Shown here piece by piece: positions 46,816 to 56,578 of a stretch of DNA of 64,000 nucleotides. Under the pieces are notes generated by a model. It saw only the letters and a list, made by a program, of their open reading frames with translations. It was not told where the DNA came from and did no database searches. Location: NCBI RefSeq assembly GCF_012273515.2, contig NZ_CP050975.2, forward strand, positions 8,618,001 to 8,682,000. Reading direction: 5' to 3'. The DNA is from Streptomyces sp. RPA4-2. GTDB lineage: Bacteria; Actinomycetota; Actinomycetes; Streptomycetales; Streptomycetaceae. The position numbers were made by a program, and so were the translations under genes. Each line of letters opens with the position of its first letter. Position 1 is the stretch's first letter.

Positions 46816-47367
46816 TCAGACGAAGGTGATGTCCCAGTGGACGCCACCGCGCCTGGGGGTTTCGTAGACGTAGTCGAGGGAGATGCCGTTGAGGTTGCCG
46901 TGCCAGCGGGGGTCGTTGCCACGCGGGCTGCCCTTGTGCTGGGTGGTCTTGATCCACCGGGTGAGGCAGGCCCCCTCGTGGTGGGTGCGCAGATCGAGCT
47001 TGTATCCGCGGGCGTGGGAGCGGGGGCCGGCACTGTGGCCGGACTCGGTGCCGCCGGTGATGGTGATCGTGCACCGGCTGGCCCTCTTGAGTGCGATGAC
47101 CCCCTGGATGGTGCGGGCGCGTACGCCTTCGAGGGAGGTGCGGCCGACGGGGCGCTGGATGCCGGCAGCGGCGAGTCGTGCGAGGGCTTGGCGGTTGGTC
47201 AGGCGGGCGTTGCTGGCGAGCGAGCTGGGAGTCGCGGCGGTGGCGATGGTGCCTGCGGTCAGCGGCGTCACGGACGTGGCCGTCGCGGATGCCGACGAGG
47301 CCCCGGGCAGGACGAACACGCCCGCGAGCAGGGCGCCGACCGTCAGATTCTTGATCATGTTTCGCAT
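46816..47367 (-). CDS. Secreted M15-like peptidase domain protein, 183 aa
   Basis: Signal peptide at residues 1-30 (MIKNLTVGALLAGVFVLPGA then SSASA), a helical linker with a small peptidoglycan-binding-like region (NARLTNRQALARLAAAGIQR), then a D-Ala-D-Ala carboxypeptidase-like (M15/VanY) domain. TITGGTESGHSAGPRSHARG then YKLDL gives the His...Asp zinc pair (SHxxGYKLDL), and VHWDITFV provides the last His. The Streptomyces family with this layout is mostly uncharacterised. Start ATG 47367 or 47358; neither has a strong ribosome site. Confidence 0.78.
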   Translation of the reverse strand: MRNMIKNLTVGALLAGVFVLPGASSASATATSVTPLTAGTIATAATPSSLASNARLTNRQALARLAAAGIQRPVGRTSLEGVRARTIQGVIALKRASRCTITITGGTESGHSAGPRSHARGYKLDLRTHHEGACLTRWIKTTQHKGSPRGNDPRWHGNLNGISLDYVYETPRRGGVHWDITFV

Positions 47368-48049
47368 GACTTGATCAACGATCTTGAGCACAGGGAAGGA
47401 CACGCTGTGCTCGGCCGGTCCACCCCAAATAGGGATCCTGGCATTCCGTACTGACGCCACGAACCCCGCGTGGTCAAGGCAGCAGTTGGTCCGAGACCCG
47501 ATGGGAGCACGACGGCGGCGCTTGTCGCGTCTGCCCGGCTCACCCACCGCTCGTCATGGCTCGACCACGACGGTGAACCACCTGTGTGGAAGGCACGTTG
47601 ATCCCGCTGAAGGTAAGTTCGAGCATGTGTCGACGGACGAGCCCTTGCCGCCCTGACCGCGGCTCGCTCAGCTCATGGGCCGCCGGATCTCGACTGCTTG
47701 GGTTCGCCCGCCCCGCAATTCGTCGCACCTGTCCAGAGCTGATCATGCGCTGCGATTCTGTGTCCACAGGGCTCGGAGTGACATTCCATCGACCTTGCAA
47801 CACGCAGGAGAATCCATGTTTTATGCCGACTCTATCTGTGTGCCGGATAGCGTCGAACGGCGACGCACCCTTCTATTACTTCGTCCTCCCCCATGGAAGC
47901 GATGGCTAGCTCGACAGTAATGATGGGACGACAGGCAGGAATTGTTCTGCTTCCGCCCCCTTTCCTCCAAGATGCAGGGCAACCGATCTGGATCTCAGCT
48001 TCAGAAGGTTCGGATTGGATGCCGGGAGGAAACTGGGTACCATCCCCGT
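47368..48049. other. No confident gene (about 680 bp)
   Basis: This stretch is relatively AT-rich toward its right end (47800-48040), which suits a promoter region for lsr2. Several short frames (for example one ending PPWKRWLARQ at 47920) have no support. No tRNA or hairpin recognised. Confidence 0.45.
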
Positions 48050-48382
48050 ATGGTTCAGAAAACTGTTACCGTTTACACGGATGACCTCACGGGCGCGGAA
48101 TCCGACGAGGTGCGCACGCACGCCTTTTCCCTAGACGGCGTGAGCTATGAGATCGACTTGGTCTCGGACAACTACGACAAGCTGTTCGAGGCACTTGCCC
48201 CCTTCATCGAGAAGGGCCGTAAGACCGGTCGGGTGAGCGGGGCCGGTCGAGCACGCAAGGCGCCGGTCGACGGGCCGACCTCCGAGGAGCTCCGGACCTG
48301 GGCCAGAGCCAACAATTACGAGGTCAACGACCGCGGTCGTGTCCCGGCCAGCATCCACGAGGCTTATCGCAAAGCCCACTGA
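48050..48382 (+). CDS. lsr2: Lsr2-family nucleoid-associated protein, 110 aa
   Basis: Actinobacterial H-NS functional analogue that binds AT-rich DNA and silences foreign genes. The N-terminal dimerisation domain is VQKTVTVYTDDLTGAESDEV then FSLDGVSYEIDLV, with a flexible linker (RVSGAGRARKAPVDG). The C-terminal DNA-binding domain is SEELRTWARANNYEVNDRGR, with the AT-hook-like RGR at 96-98. It is divergent enough from the chromosomal consensus to be an accessory (Lsr2-like) copy, as carried by many plasmids and arms. ATG 48050. Confidence 0.93.
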   Translation: MVQKTVTVYTDDLTGAESDEVRTHAFSLDGVSYEIDLVSDNYDKLFEALAPFIEKGRKTGRVSGAGRARKAPVDGPTSEELRTWARANNYEVNDRGRVPASIHEAYRKAH

Positions 48383-48625
48383 CTCACGCTGTGCCCTCGC
48401 CGAGGCGCTCCTGGCCCCCCCTGGCCGGGAGCGCGAGCATTTCACAGAGCGAGGCCAGCGGGGGCATCGAACCGGCGCACTGCACAGCTTTTCAGGCGAT
48501 TGTTCCTCAGCAGACCCTTGAGAGACATACGGGGCGGAGCTGATCGAGGCGGAATGCAACTCGTCGAAAGGATCTTGGTAGGGCTCGACGAGCCGCTGTG
48601 CGAGCCCCTCCAGCCACTCCTGGGC

Positions 48626-48858
48626 TCAGTGACGTAGTTCGGCGATCCCGGCGGAGTCCATTCCATAGGCCTCGAACTCGGCATCACTGATCCATTCCAG
48701 GCTTTCCAGCCGGTCGTGGAGCTCTCCGAGGTCGAATTCGTCCGGGCGTCTGGCTGCGAGATTCTCTAGCTCGGGGATGGTGTAGCGCTGGCGGGCGGCG
48801 TGGACGTCGATCGCGTCGCGGGCGAGACCACGGTCTCCGAGCGCGCGGACTTTCGTCC
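48626..48858 (-). pseudogene. AbiEii-like nucleotidyltransferase, C-terminal ~78 aa, cut by ISAs1 element
   Basis: Reads KVRALGDRGLARDAIDVHAA, RQRYTIPELENLAARRPDEF, LHDRLESLEWISDAEFEAYG then MDSAGIAELRH. This is the C-terminal helical part of AbiEii/nucleotidyl-transferase toxins (typical RDxIDVxA...E(F/L)xxYGL). The catalytic N-terminal domain is missing because the ISAs1 left end at 48859 interrupts it, and the missing part is not on the far side of the IS. Type IV toxin-antitoxin partner not visible. Confidence 0.7.
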
Positions 48859-50208
48859 CAGGGCTTCGGCGTAGTTGCAGGTCGTCCGGTTCGTGACGAT
48901 CTGCCAGTTCAACGGTCATCCAGGGACGAGACAGGCACGGGCTCCCACGATCATGGGGTTCTCTACGCCCCGTGATCCGAGTGGAGGACCGTGCCTGCCG
49001 ACGCATCATCGCCGATCCCATCCGCCCTTGACCAACTCCGCGATCATCCACGGGTTGTACCCGCAGAAGTGCCGGGCCTGCTGGAGCGGCTGGCGGAGGT
49101 GCCCGACCCGCGCGATCCGCGCGGAGTGCGACACGCCCTCGTCGTCGTGCTCGCGCTCACCGCGTGCGCGGTACTGGCCGGGGCGAGATCGCTGCTGGCG
49201 GTCGGTGAGTGGATCGCCGACGCCCCGCCACAGGTGCTGCAAGCCGTCGGCGTGCGGTGCGATCCGCTGCTTCCCCAACGGCTCCTGCCTGCGGAATCGA
49301 CGGTCCGCCGCCTGTTGGCCCGGATCGACGGCGATACCTGGACCAGGCCGTGGGACGCTGGCTCGCCGACCGCCGCTCCGGCACCGCAGGCGGTTTGCGC
49401 GCCCTGGCGGTCGACGGCAAGAGCCTGCGCGGGGTGGCCAAGGCCAAAGGCCGGAAGATCCACCTGCTCGCCGCCCTGGACCACACAACGGGCTTGGTCC
49501 TGGCCCAGCTGGACGTGCAGGAGAAAACGAACGAGATCACGTGCTTCCAGCCGCTGCTGGAAAGCATTGCCGACCTGGCTGGCACCGTGGTCACCAGCGA
49601 CGCGATGCACACCCAGCGTAAGCACGCCGACTACCTGCTGAGCCGCGGCGCCCACTACATCGTGATCGTCAAGCGCAACCAGAAGAAGCTGCGCAGGCAG
49701 CTGAAGTCCCTGCCCTGGAAGCAGATCTCGCTCCAGGGACGCACCCGGAACGCCGGCCACGGACGCTCCGAAATCCGCCGGATCAAGGTGGCCACCGTGA
49801 ACAACCTGCTCTTTCCCGGCGCCCGTCAAGCCGTCCAGATCAAGCGCCGCCGCACTGACCGCAAGACCGGCAAGACCACCGTGAAGATCATCTACGCCGT
49901 CACCAGCCTCACCGCCGAGCAGGCCACCCCCGCGCAACTTTTCTCACTCGTGCGTAACCACTGGAAGGTGGAAGCCCTGCACCACATCCGGGACACCACC
50001 TTTACCGAGGACGCCTCCCAACTGCGAACAGGCAACGCACCCCGTGCCATGGCGACCTGGCGCAACCTCGCCATCGGGGCACTGCGGCTGACCGGAGCCA
50101 CGAACATAGCTGCAGCTCTCCGCCACAACGCCCGCGAACCCCGCCGGCCCCTCGCGCTCCTCGGACTCACATGATCACGAATCGTCAGGCGAATCTGCCG
50201 AAGCCCTG
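48859..50208 (+). mobile_element. ISAs1-family insertion sequence, about 1.35 kb
   Basis: Left end CAGGGCTTCGGC (48859 on) and the complement of the right end (50208 leftward) are identical for 12 bases, and CC precedes on both sides. The ends are typical of ISAs1. One transposase gene fills the element. I see no direct repeat at the two borders, consistent with a later deletion beside the element. Confidence 0.8.
48991..50174 (+). pseudogene. ISAs1-family transposase, one frameshift
   Basis: GTG 48991 after GTGGAGG. First frame: PGLLERLAEVPDPRDPRGVR then HALVVVLALTACAVLAGARS, the ISAs1 N-terminal domain (DUF4338-like). One base is lost near 49335. The next frame runs [20 protein letters not shown] (first catalytic Asp in VDGK), [20 protein letters not shown] (second Asp in SDAMHTQ) and [20 protein letters not shown] (catalytic Glu in VEALHH). 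If the indel is real the copy is dead; if it is a sequence error the element is intact. Confidence 0.88.
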
Positions 50209-50259
50209 GGGGCTGAACTTCCTCGCTCGGCCTGTGGAGGGTGCGCTATAAACGGGCCC

Positions 50260-50997
50260 GTGACATTGATCGGTGAGCGAACAGACGCACGTACGTGGCC
50301 TGATGAGCAGTTGCGCGAGCTCTTCAGTGAAGGTTTCCCGGAGTTCATCACAGCCGATCGGCTGGCCAAGCAGTACATCGGCAGGATCCGGGAGTGGTTC
50401 GCCGACCTCGATCTCACGCTGGTGGATGAGCGCGGGCTGCCGGCCGCGTCCGGCTGGGGTATACCGATCCGGTGGGACGGGCGGACCGAAACGCTCCCTA
50501 CCGGCTACACCCAGACCACCATCCGCGCCGTCGAGGGCCGAGAGCAGGGCGTCGAACCCGACACTCTGGTGATCTGTGGGGCGATCGTTACGCCGTCACT
50601 CAAGGGACGCGGCCTTGCCGGGGAGATGCTCACCGCGCTGCGTCGGCTCGCCGAGGGCGCCGGATGGCCACGGGTCATCGCGCCGGTGCGCCCAACGTTG
50701 AAGGCGCGCTATCCGCTGGCGTCGGTCGAGGCGTTCATGGGGTGGACCCGCGAGGACGGCATGGCCCTCGATCCATGGATCCGCACCCACCAGCGTCTGG
50801 GCGCCCGAATTCTCGCGGCGGCTCCCCAGTCGCAGACCATGACCGGCACGATCGCCGAGTGGGAGCAGTGGACCGGCATGGTGTTCCCAGAGACGGGTGA
50901 CTATGTCATCCCGGGAGGGCTGAGCCTGCTACGGGTCGACCAGTCCGCTGACCATGGCACTTATACGGAGCCCAATATCTGGATGCAGCACGTCTGA
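50260..50997 (+). CDS. GNAT-family N-acetyltransferase, 245 aa
   Basis: Start GTG 50260. Acetyl-CoA-binding loop VTPSLKGRGLAGEMLTALRR (R/Q-x-x-G-x-G/A) at about residues 112-131, preceded by the beta-strand TLVICGAIV. C-terminal half: FMGWTREDGMALDPWIRTHQ RLG, then GTIAEWEQWTGMVFPETGDY. Streptomyces has many such proteins of ~240-250 aa beside small-molecule or resistance genes. Acceptor unknown. Stands alone between the ISAs1 element and a hypothetical gene. Confidence 0.82.
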   Translation: MTLIGERTDARTWPDEQLRELFSEGFPEFITADRLAKQYIGRIREWFADLDLTLVDERGLPAASGWGIPIRWDGRTETLPTGYTQTTIRAVEGREQGVEPDTLVICGAIVTPSLKGRGLAGEMLTALRRLAEGAGWPRVIAPVRPTLKARYPLASVEAFMGWTREDGMALDPWIRTHQRLGARILAAAPQSQTMTGTIAEWEQWTGMVFPETGDYVIPGGLSLLRVDQSADHGTYTEPNIWMQHV

Positions 50998-51133
50998 GCT
51001 GAGTGCACAGGGCGTGGTGGCGTCGCACGGCGTTCTCGGTCCAGGGCAGCGTCTACAGCGTCACCACACCTTGAAACCGGACAAGTCGACCAAGGCTGCA
51101 CTTTGACGAAGCCCTGGTCCGGAGCCGTCGCCG

Positions 51134-51496
51134 GTGAGCCGAAGCACGGTGGTTGTCACCAAGGCACGCGCCAGCGGGCAGACTACGCACATGCAGCTCC
51201 CCGCCGAAGCCGTTACCACCACCGCGCTGATCGAGGTCGTACGGATCTCCGCTCTTCCCACCGGACGGGACGACCCATACCCCGGTTGCCCACTGGGCCG
51301 GGCACGGATTTGCGCGGAGCTCACGATCGGCGAGGAGAAGAAGTGGCGGTCGCTTCAGCGATACCTCGGCCGCCGCGAGTCCTACGCCGAAACGCACGCC
51401 GCCATCGCCGGACTGGTCTCCGACCGCGCGGCCCGCAGGCCCGCCCGGCGGCGCACCAGCACCGAGCTGGTGCTCGCCCGGCAGACCGCCTGCTGA
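51134..51496 (+). CDS. Hypothetical protein, up to 120 aa
   Basis: GTG 51134 to TGA 51496. A middle stretch, TTTALIEVVRISALPTGRDD then RARICAELTIGEEKKWRSLQ and RYLGRRESYAETHAAIAGLV, has coding character and strong GC3. The basic C-terminus (ARRPARRRTSTE) may bind nucleic acid. An alternative start is ATG 51191. No family recognised and no clear ribosome site. Confidence 0.45.
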   Translation: MSRSTVVVTKARASGQTTHMQLPAEAVTTTALIEVVRISALPTGRDDPYPGCPLGRARICAELTIGEEKKWRSLQRYLGRRESYAETHAAIAGLVSDRAARRPARRRTSTELVLARQTAC

Positions 51497-51651
51497 TCAC
51501 CCACCAGCCGATTCGCCAGGCCAGCACGCCCCAGCCTCAATCGCGTACCGACTCGTTATCCCGATCCGCCTACCCAAGTGGTGCCCAATCGTTTTGGCAA
51601 GTGAGTGCGGGATGAGACCGCGCCCCGGTGGAGGCCCTTGTCAACGGCTCG

Positions 51652-51954
51652 TTACGGATTCGTGCCCAGCGGGTTCAGGAACGTCAGCAGGGAGGCGTCC
51701 TCTTCGACCAGCGGAACGAGGGCGGCGTTGAAAGGGCCGCCGTACGGGGCGTTCAGGTGCGCCTGGAAGGCGTCCTCGTTCCGGTACACCTCGAAGATCC
51801 AGAAGGCGCGCGGGACGGCTGCCTTGGTGTAGACGTCGAAGGCGAGGTTGCCTTCTTCCTCGCGCACCTTCAGGGCGTAGTCGCCGATCAGACGGGCGAC
51901 CTCGTCCTGTGCTCCCTCGCGGGCGGTGAACTCGGCGAGCAGGGATTTCTTCAC
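51652..51954 (-). CDS. Antibiotic biosynthesis monooxygenase (ABM)-family protein, 100 aa
   Basis: Small ferredoxin-like ABM/YgiN-type domain: LLAEFTAREGAQDEVARLIG, EEEGNLAFDVYTKAAVPRAF, WIFEVYRNEDAFQAHLNAPY, GPFNAALVPLVEE. Relatives act as quinol monooxygenases or in polyketide oxidation; this one has no biosynthetic context. The ATG at 51954 follows GAAACCGTGAA. It is 42 bp downstream of the levanase remnant on the same strand and may have been co-transcribed with it. Confidence 0.85.
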   Translation of the reverse strand: MKKSLLAEFTAREGAQDEVARLIGDYALKVREEEGNLAFDVYTKAAVPRAFWIFEVYRNEDAFQAHLNAPYGGPFNAALVPLVEEDASLLTFLNPLGTNP

Positions 51955-51995
51955 GGTCTCGTGTCCTTGTCAGTCGTGGGCGTCAGTCGTGAACG

Positions 51996-52960
51996 TCACT
52001 TGTGGGCGGAGTCGAGGTGCCAGGCGACGGCCTTGTCCAGCTTCACCGAGCCGTTCTCGGCGAAGACCTGCACTCCCCGGCTGGCGGGGTCGGGGAAAAT
52101 CTGGTCGATGATCGAAACCTCGCCGCTGCCACCGAACACCTCGAGGGACGACCAGTCGACGAGGATCCGCAGCTTCACCTTGCCGTTCTCGGCCTTCAGT
52201 GCGGTCCGGACACCGGGGAAGGTGCTGCTGAAGTCCACGGCGCCGGAGTGGGTGCGGTCGACGTACAGCTCCTTAGTCGTGGTGTCGTAGCCGATGACGG
52301 TCTCCTCGCCATTCGCACCGGTGCGCATCTTCAGACCGAAGCGTTCGGCGTCCTTGAGGGAGAAGGTCGCCTCGATGTCGAGAGCCTTGCCCTGCGCCGC
52401 GGGGCCGATCAGGGTCTTGGAGGCACTCTTGACGGTGACGCCGGACGCGGTCACCGCGTGCGGCTGCCGCAGGGACGACACGCTGTTCACGGGCCGGCTG
52501 GTCAACCGGATGCTGCCGCCGACCGTACGCAGGGCCATCTCCCGGGGGATGCTCTGCGCGCCCCGCCAAGGTGACGTGGGGATGCCCCCGCTGTAGTCCC
52601 AGTTGTTCATCCAGCCGATCATGTACCGGTTGCCACCCGGCGTGTTCTCCCAGGACACCGCCGCGTAGTAGTCCTTGCCGTAGTCGGCCCAGTCGGCGCG
52701 CTCGACGGACTTCGCGGCCGTTGTCGGCGGCGGTGAATCGGTCGGCGAGGAGGTGGCCCCAGCCGACGGTGTTCATGTCGACGATCTGGATCTGCGCCTG
52801 CTTGCCGGCGTAGGAGCGCATGTCGAAGGAGGCCCAGTCCAGGTCTCGCTGTTGGAACCGGTGGCGCTGCGGACGACCTTGCCGTCGACGATCAGGTTGA
52901 CGGACGTCTCCTGGGAGACGAGCTGGGCCTGGGTGTCCGAGAGCATGCCGGGATACACGT
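51996..52960 (-). pseudogene. GH32 levanase/fructosidase, C-terminal part, frameshifted
   Basis: C-terminal GH32 beta-sandwich intact: RYMIGWMNNWDYSGGIPTSP then PREMALRTVGGSIRLTSRPV, FGLKMRTGANGEETVIGYDT, LRILVDWSSLEVFGGSGEVS to AVAWHLDSAHK. Upstream, in other frames, are SVNLIVDGKVVRSATGSNSE, DWASFDMRSYAGKQAQIQIV and VGWGHLLADRFTAAD, an inserted carbohydrate-binding-like region of the levanase type. The first frame changes lie near 52690 and 52835. The N-terminal catalytic propeller with the nucleophile Asp is missing; the 5' end stops near 52960. It lies just downstream of LacI-type operators and in the fructose cluster, so a levan/fructan-degrading role is inferred. Confidence 0.85.
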
Positions 52961-53082
52961 CCAGAGCTCATGGTGTCTCCTGTGCTGTGGCCGTCCACTG
53001 GGCGGAGCCTGCGGCTCGTGCGTGGACCGACCGAAACGTGACGCCCCGGTCGGCGTCGCCGTCCACGCAACCGAACCAGGGG

Positions 53083-53112
53083 TGTCATCGCTGACTTGTG
53101 TCATCGATGACA
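53083..53112. promoter_or_regulatory. Two LacI-type operators before the levanase remnant
   Basis: TGTCATCGCTGAC (53083-53095) and the perfect palindrome TGTCATCGATGACA (53099-53112). They match the operators at 54324-54354 and the LacI gene at 57488 is the likely reader. Confidence 0.8.
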
Positions 53113-53192
53113 CAAGTGACCTGATGATGAGCGGAATCCGGTCGATGCGTCAAGGGCTGGGGCGGAACTGCCCGGCGCGGGCCGCCCGCCAG

Positions 53193-54155
53193 TCAGGCGC
53201 CGTCGGCGGCCGCAAGCTGCGCCAACTGGTTCCGCCACGGCGGATTGGGACCGGCGACCGAGCAGGTCAGGGCCGCGACCCGGGTGCTGAACCGGCAGGC
53301 TTCCGCAACCTCGTCGAGACCGAGATCGGCCAGTCGGCCACCGAGGAGTCCGCGGGCGCCGAGGTGGTGCAGCAGGCCGGCGGTGAAGGAGTCCCCCGCG
53401 CCGACCGTGTCGACGACCCGCGTGGCCACCGCGGGCACCCGCAGCCGTTCGCCGTCGAGCGAGGCCAGGGCGCCGTCGGCGCCGAGCGTGATCACGACGA
53501 GCCGTACCCCCGCCGCATGCCAGATGTCGCACGCTTGCTCGGGCGGAGTGCCCGGCAGGAGGAGTTCCAGGTCGTCCTCGCTCAGCCGCAGGATGTCGGC
53601 GAGAGCGCACCAGTGCGCCAGCCGGGCGCGGTAGACCTCGGGGCGCACCAGCAGCGGCCGGACGTTGGGATCGATACTGATGGTGGCCCGCGGAGCAGCA
53701 GCCGCCAGGAACTCCTCCACCGCCGCCCCGCCGGGTTCACGGACCAGCGCCAGCGACCCGGTGTGCACGCAGGCCGTTTCGGACAGATCCACCCTTGCCA
53801 GTTCCTCTGGAGTCCACTGCCAGTCGGCCGTGTTCTGCGCGTGGAACGAGAACGCGGCCTGCCCGGTGGCGTTCAGCTCCGCCACGGCCAGCGTGCTGGG
53901 CTCGGCGGCGGCGACGGCGTACGACAGGTCGACGCCGGACGCCTCCAGGTGGGCCCGGAACAGGCGGCCGAACACATCGCCGGACAGGCGTGCGAGGAAG
54001 CGGGCCGCCGTGTCCAGCCGGGCCAGGGCCACCGCCGTATTCGCAGGTCCGCCGCCAGGCAGCACCCGCAGGGCGAGCTCGTTCGAGGCGTTTGCCGGTT
54101 CGGCGAAGGCGTCCGCGACGCACTCTCCCAGAACGGTGATCTGACGCGGGCTCAT
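53193..54155 (-). CDS. PfkB-family carbohydrate kinase (probable fructokinase), 320 aa
   Basis: Ribokinase/PfkB fold. N-terminal VLGECVADAF (substrate loop) and PGGGPANTAVALARL (PfkB signature 1); catalytic region VVDTVGAGDSFTAGLLHHLG (signature 2; the Asp of GAGD is the base); SIDPNVRPLLV and VITLGADGALA also typical. Length normal. ATG 54155 is used because it gives a normal family N-terminus. It is divergent from the ABC transporter and shares LacI-type operators with it. Phosphorylates the imported hexose, probably fructose to fructose 6-phosphate (inferred from context). Confidence 0.9.
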   Translation of the reverse strand: MSPRQITVLGECVADAFAEPANASNELALRVLPGGGPANTAVALARLDTAARFLARLSGDVFGRLFRAHLEASGVDLSYAVAAAEPSTLAVAELNATGQAAFSFHAQNTADWQWTPEELARVDLSETACVHTGSLALVREPGGAAVEEFLAAAAPRATISIDPNVRPLLVRPEVYRARLAHWCALADILRLSEDDLELLLPGTPPEQACDIWHAAGVRLVVITLGADGALASLDGERLRVPAVATRVVDTVGAGDSFTAGLLHHLGARGLLGGRLADLGLDEVAEACRFSTRVAALTCSVAGPNPPWRNQLAQLAAADGA

Positions 54156-54323
54156 GGGCTGCTCTCTCTCGGAAAGGCTCGGGAAGACCGGGTAAAGGGG
54201 CGGTGCGGCGACACAGCCACTGACCGGCCTCGCGGAGCCGACGACTGGGGACGTTGCCGATTTGTGACGAGTGGAAGGCATTGACGTTGCCGTGATCCGG
54301 AGTCCATCATCCTGGCCAGGCAG

Positions 54324-54354
54324 TGTCAACGATGACATAAGTCAACGATGACAC
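54324..54354. promoter_or_regulatory. LacI-type operators between kinase and ABC operon
   Basis: TGTCAACGATGACA (54324-54337) and GTCAACGATGACAC (54341-54354), near-palindromes of TGTCATCGATGACA. They sit in the divergent promoter region and can control both units. Confidence 0.8.
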
Positions 54355-54415
54355 CCCGGGCGGCACGCTCTGATCCCAACCCCCGTGCCGCCCGCTATTC
54401 CCACAGGAGTCGATC

Positions 54416-55432
54416 ATGTCTCGCACCACTCGCCTGTCCTCGTCCCTCCTCCGAGCCGCCGCGGTCACGGGCGTCGCGGCACTCACCCTGACGGCCTGCG
54501 GGTCCGGCTCCGGTTCGGGCTCCACCAGCTCCGGCTCGGGCAAGGTGAAAGTCGGCCTGATCACCAAGACCGACACCAACCCGTTCTTCGTGAAGATGAA
54601 AGAGGGCGCGGAGAGGGCCGCCAAGGAGAACGGCGCCCAACTGTCCACCGCGGCAGGCAAGTTCGACGGGGACAACGCCGGTCAAGTCACCGCCATCGAG
54701 AACATGGTCGCCGCCGGGGTGAAGGGCATCCTGATCACCCCGAGCGACTCCAAGGCGATCGTGCCCGCGATCCAGAAGGCCCGTGCCAAGGGCGTTCTGG
54801 TCATCGCGCTAGACACGCCGACCGAGCCGGAGAGCGCGGTCGACGCTCTCTTCGCCACCGACAACCTCAAGGCCGGCCAGCTGATCGGCGAGTACGCCAA
54901 GGCCGCCATGAAGGCCAAGACGGCGAAGATAGCCGCCCTCGACCTGGCGCCGGGCGTCTCCGTCGGCGTCCAGCGACACAACGGTTTCCTGAAGGGCTTC
55001 GGCGCCACCGAAAAGGACGTCGTGTGCGCCCAGGACACCGGTGGCGACCAGGCCAAGGGCCAGACCGCGATGGAGAACTGCCTGCAGAAGTCACCTGACA
55101 TCAACGTCGTCTACACCATCAACGAACCGGCGGCCCTGGGCGCGTACACCGCGCTGAAGGCCAAGGGCCGGGAGAAGGACGTCCTGATCGTCTCTGTCGA
55201 CGGCGGCTGCACCGGCACCCAGGCCGTCAAGGACGGCAAGATCGCCGCGACTTCGCAGCAGTACCCGCTGAAAATGGCCGCCGAGGGCGTCAAGGCAGTC
55301 GTGACGTACGCCAAGGACGGCAAGAAGGCATCCGGTTACACCGACACCGGCGTCACGCTGATCACCGACAAGGCGCAGGACGGGGTCACGTCGAAGGACA
55401 CCGGCTACGGCCTGGAGAACTGCTGGGGCTGA
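54416..55432 (+). CDS. Sugar ABC transporter substrate-binding lipoprotein, 338 aa
   Basis: Ribose/fructose-type periplasmic-binding-protein-like lipoprotein. Signal with lipobox LTLTAC, acylated Cys28, then a Gly/Ser linker. The fold is PBP1-like: [80 protein letters not shown]. The match is closest to FrcB-like fructose-binding proteins. First gene of a transporter operon behind LacI-type operators. Binds the sugar outside the membrane and delivers it to the permease encoded next. Confidence 0.93.
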   Translation: MSRTTRLSSSLLRAAAVTGVAALTLTACGSGSGSGSTSSGSGKVKVGLITKTDTNPFFVKMKEGAERAAKENGAQLSTAAGKFDGDNAGQVTAIENMVAAGVKGILITPSDSKAIVPAIQKARAKGVLVIALDTPTEPESAVDALFATDNLKAGQLIGEYAKAAMKAKTAKIAALDLAPGVSVGVQRHNGFLKGFGATEKDVVCAQDTGGDQAKGQTAMENCLQKSPDINVVYTINEPAALGAYTALKAKGREKDVLIVSVDGGCTGTQAVKDGKIAATSQQYPLKMAAEGVKAVVTYAKDGKKASGYTDTGVTLITDKAQDGVTSKDTGYGLENCWG

Positions 55433-55582
55433 GCCCCCCAGGACCGTACGACACCGCCACTCTCCTCAGCGGGGCGGTCGGCCCACCTCCCCGACCGGGG
55501 ACGGCCGCCCCCCTTGTCCCGTCGGCGGGGCTTCTGCCCTCGTCCTCCGACAAGGACATCTGTCTTCCGACAAGGACTTCGC

Positions 55583-56578
55583 ATGACAGCCACGACAACG
55601 CCGTACTCGGAGCTCAAGGCACCGACCACAGCCCGCAGACTGCTCACGGCGCCGACCACCGGACCCCTGGCCGCCCTCCTCCTGGCCTGCGCCTTCTTCT
55701 CCTTCTCGACCGACCAGTTCCTGACCGGCGGGAACTTCTCGCTGATCGTGCAGCAGGTCATGGTCGTGGGCACCCTCGCCATCGGCCAGACCCTGGTCAT
55801 CCTCACGGCGGGGATCGACCTTTCGTGCGGGGCCGTGATGGCGTTCGGCAGCATCGTGATCGCCAAGATGGCCGCCGAGGGCTCTCTGCCCCCGCTCCTC
55901 GCCATCGCCCTGGGCCTGGCGGTCTGCGGCGGGTTCGGTCTGCTCAACGGGTTGCTGGTGCAGAAGATCCCGCTGCCGCCGTTCATCGTCACCCTTGGCA
56001 TGCTCAACGTGGCGTTCGCGCTGACCCACATCTACTCCGAGGAGCAGACGGTCACCAACCTGACCGGCCCGCTGACGGCACTCGGGGAGACCTTCCCGCT
56101 GGGCCACACGGACATCACTTACGGCTCCCTGGTCACCATCGCCCTGTTCCTCCTCCTCGCCTACGCGCTGAGCAGCACCGGCTGGGGGCGGCATGTCTAC
56201 GCCCTGGGCAACAGCGCCGAGGCCGCCCGGCTCAACGGCATCCGCACCTCCCGCCTGACCATCAGCATCTACACCGTGGCCGGCCTGCTGTACGGCATCG
56301 CCGCCCTGCTGCTCATTTCCCGCACCGGAGTCGGCGACCCCCAGGCCGGGCAGACCGACAACCTCGACAGCATCACCGCCGTGGTCCTCGGCGGCACCAG
56401 CCTCTTCGGTGGACGCGGCTCGGTCCTTGGCACCTTCATCGGCGTCCTCATCGTCGGCGTGTTCCGCAACGGCCTTCAGCTGATGGGCGTCGCCTCCATT
56501 TACCAGACCCTGATCACCGGCGTCCTGGTGATCCTCGCGGTGACCGTCGACCAGCTCTCCCGGAAGAAGGCCCGATGA
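55583..56578 (+). CDS. Sugar ABC transporter permease (FrcC/RbsC-like), 331 aa
   Basis: BPD_transp_2 family permease with about nine hydrophobic helices. Conserved ILTAGIDLSCGAVMAFGSIV (the family's GIDLSVG-type loop) and AVVLGGTSLFGGRGSVLGTF near the C-terminus are present. ATG 55583 follows AAGGACTTCGC; the 150-bp gap after the binding protein holds no hairpin strong enough to call. Its stop overlaps the ATPase start (ATGA), so the two are coupled. Confidence 0.94.
   Translation: MTATTTPYSELKAPTTARRLLTAPTTGPLAALLLACAFFSFSTDQFLTGGNFSLIVQQVMVVGTLAIGQTLVILTAGIDLSCGAVMAFGSIVIAKMAAEGSLPPLLAIALGLAVCGGFGLLNGLLVQKIPLPPFIVTLGMLNVAFALTHIYSEEQTVTNLTGPLTALGETFPLGHTDITYGSLVTIALFLLLAYALSSTGWGRHVYALGNSAEAARLNGIRTSRLTISIYTVAGLLYGIAALLLISRTGVGDPQAGQTDNLDSITAVVLGGTSLFGGRGSVLGTFIGVLIVGVFRNGLQLMGVASIYQTLITGVLVILAVTVDQLSRKKAR

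Noticed and set aside
55825..56574. Extended open frame upstream of the sugar ATPase
   Set aside because: It is the permease gene read in another frame; the ATPase starts at 56575 with the ATGA overlap.
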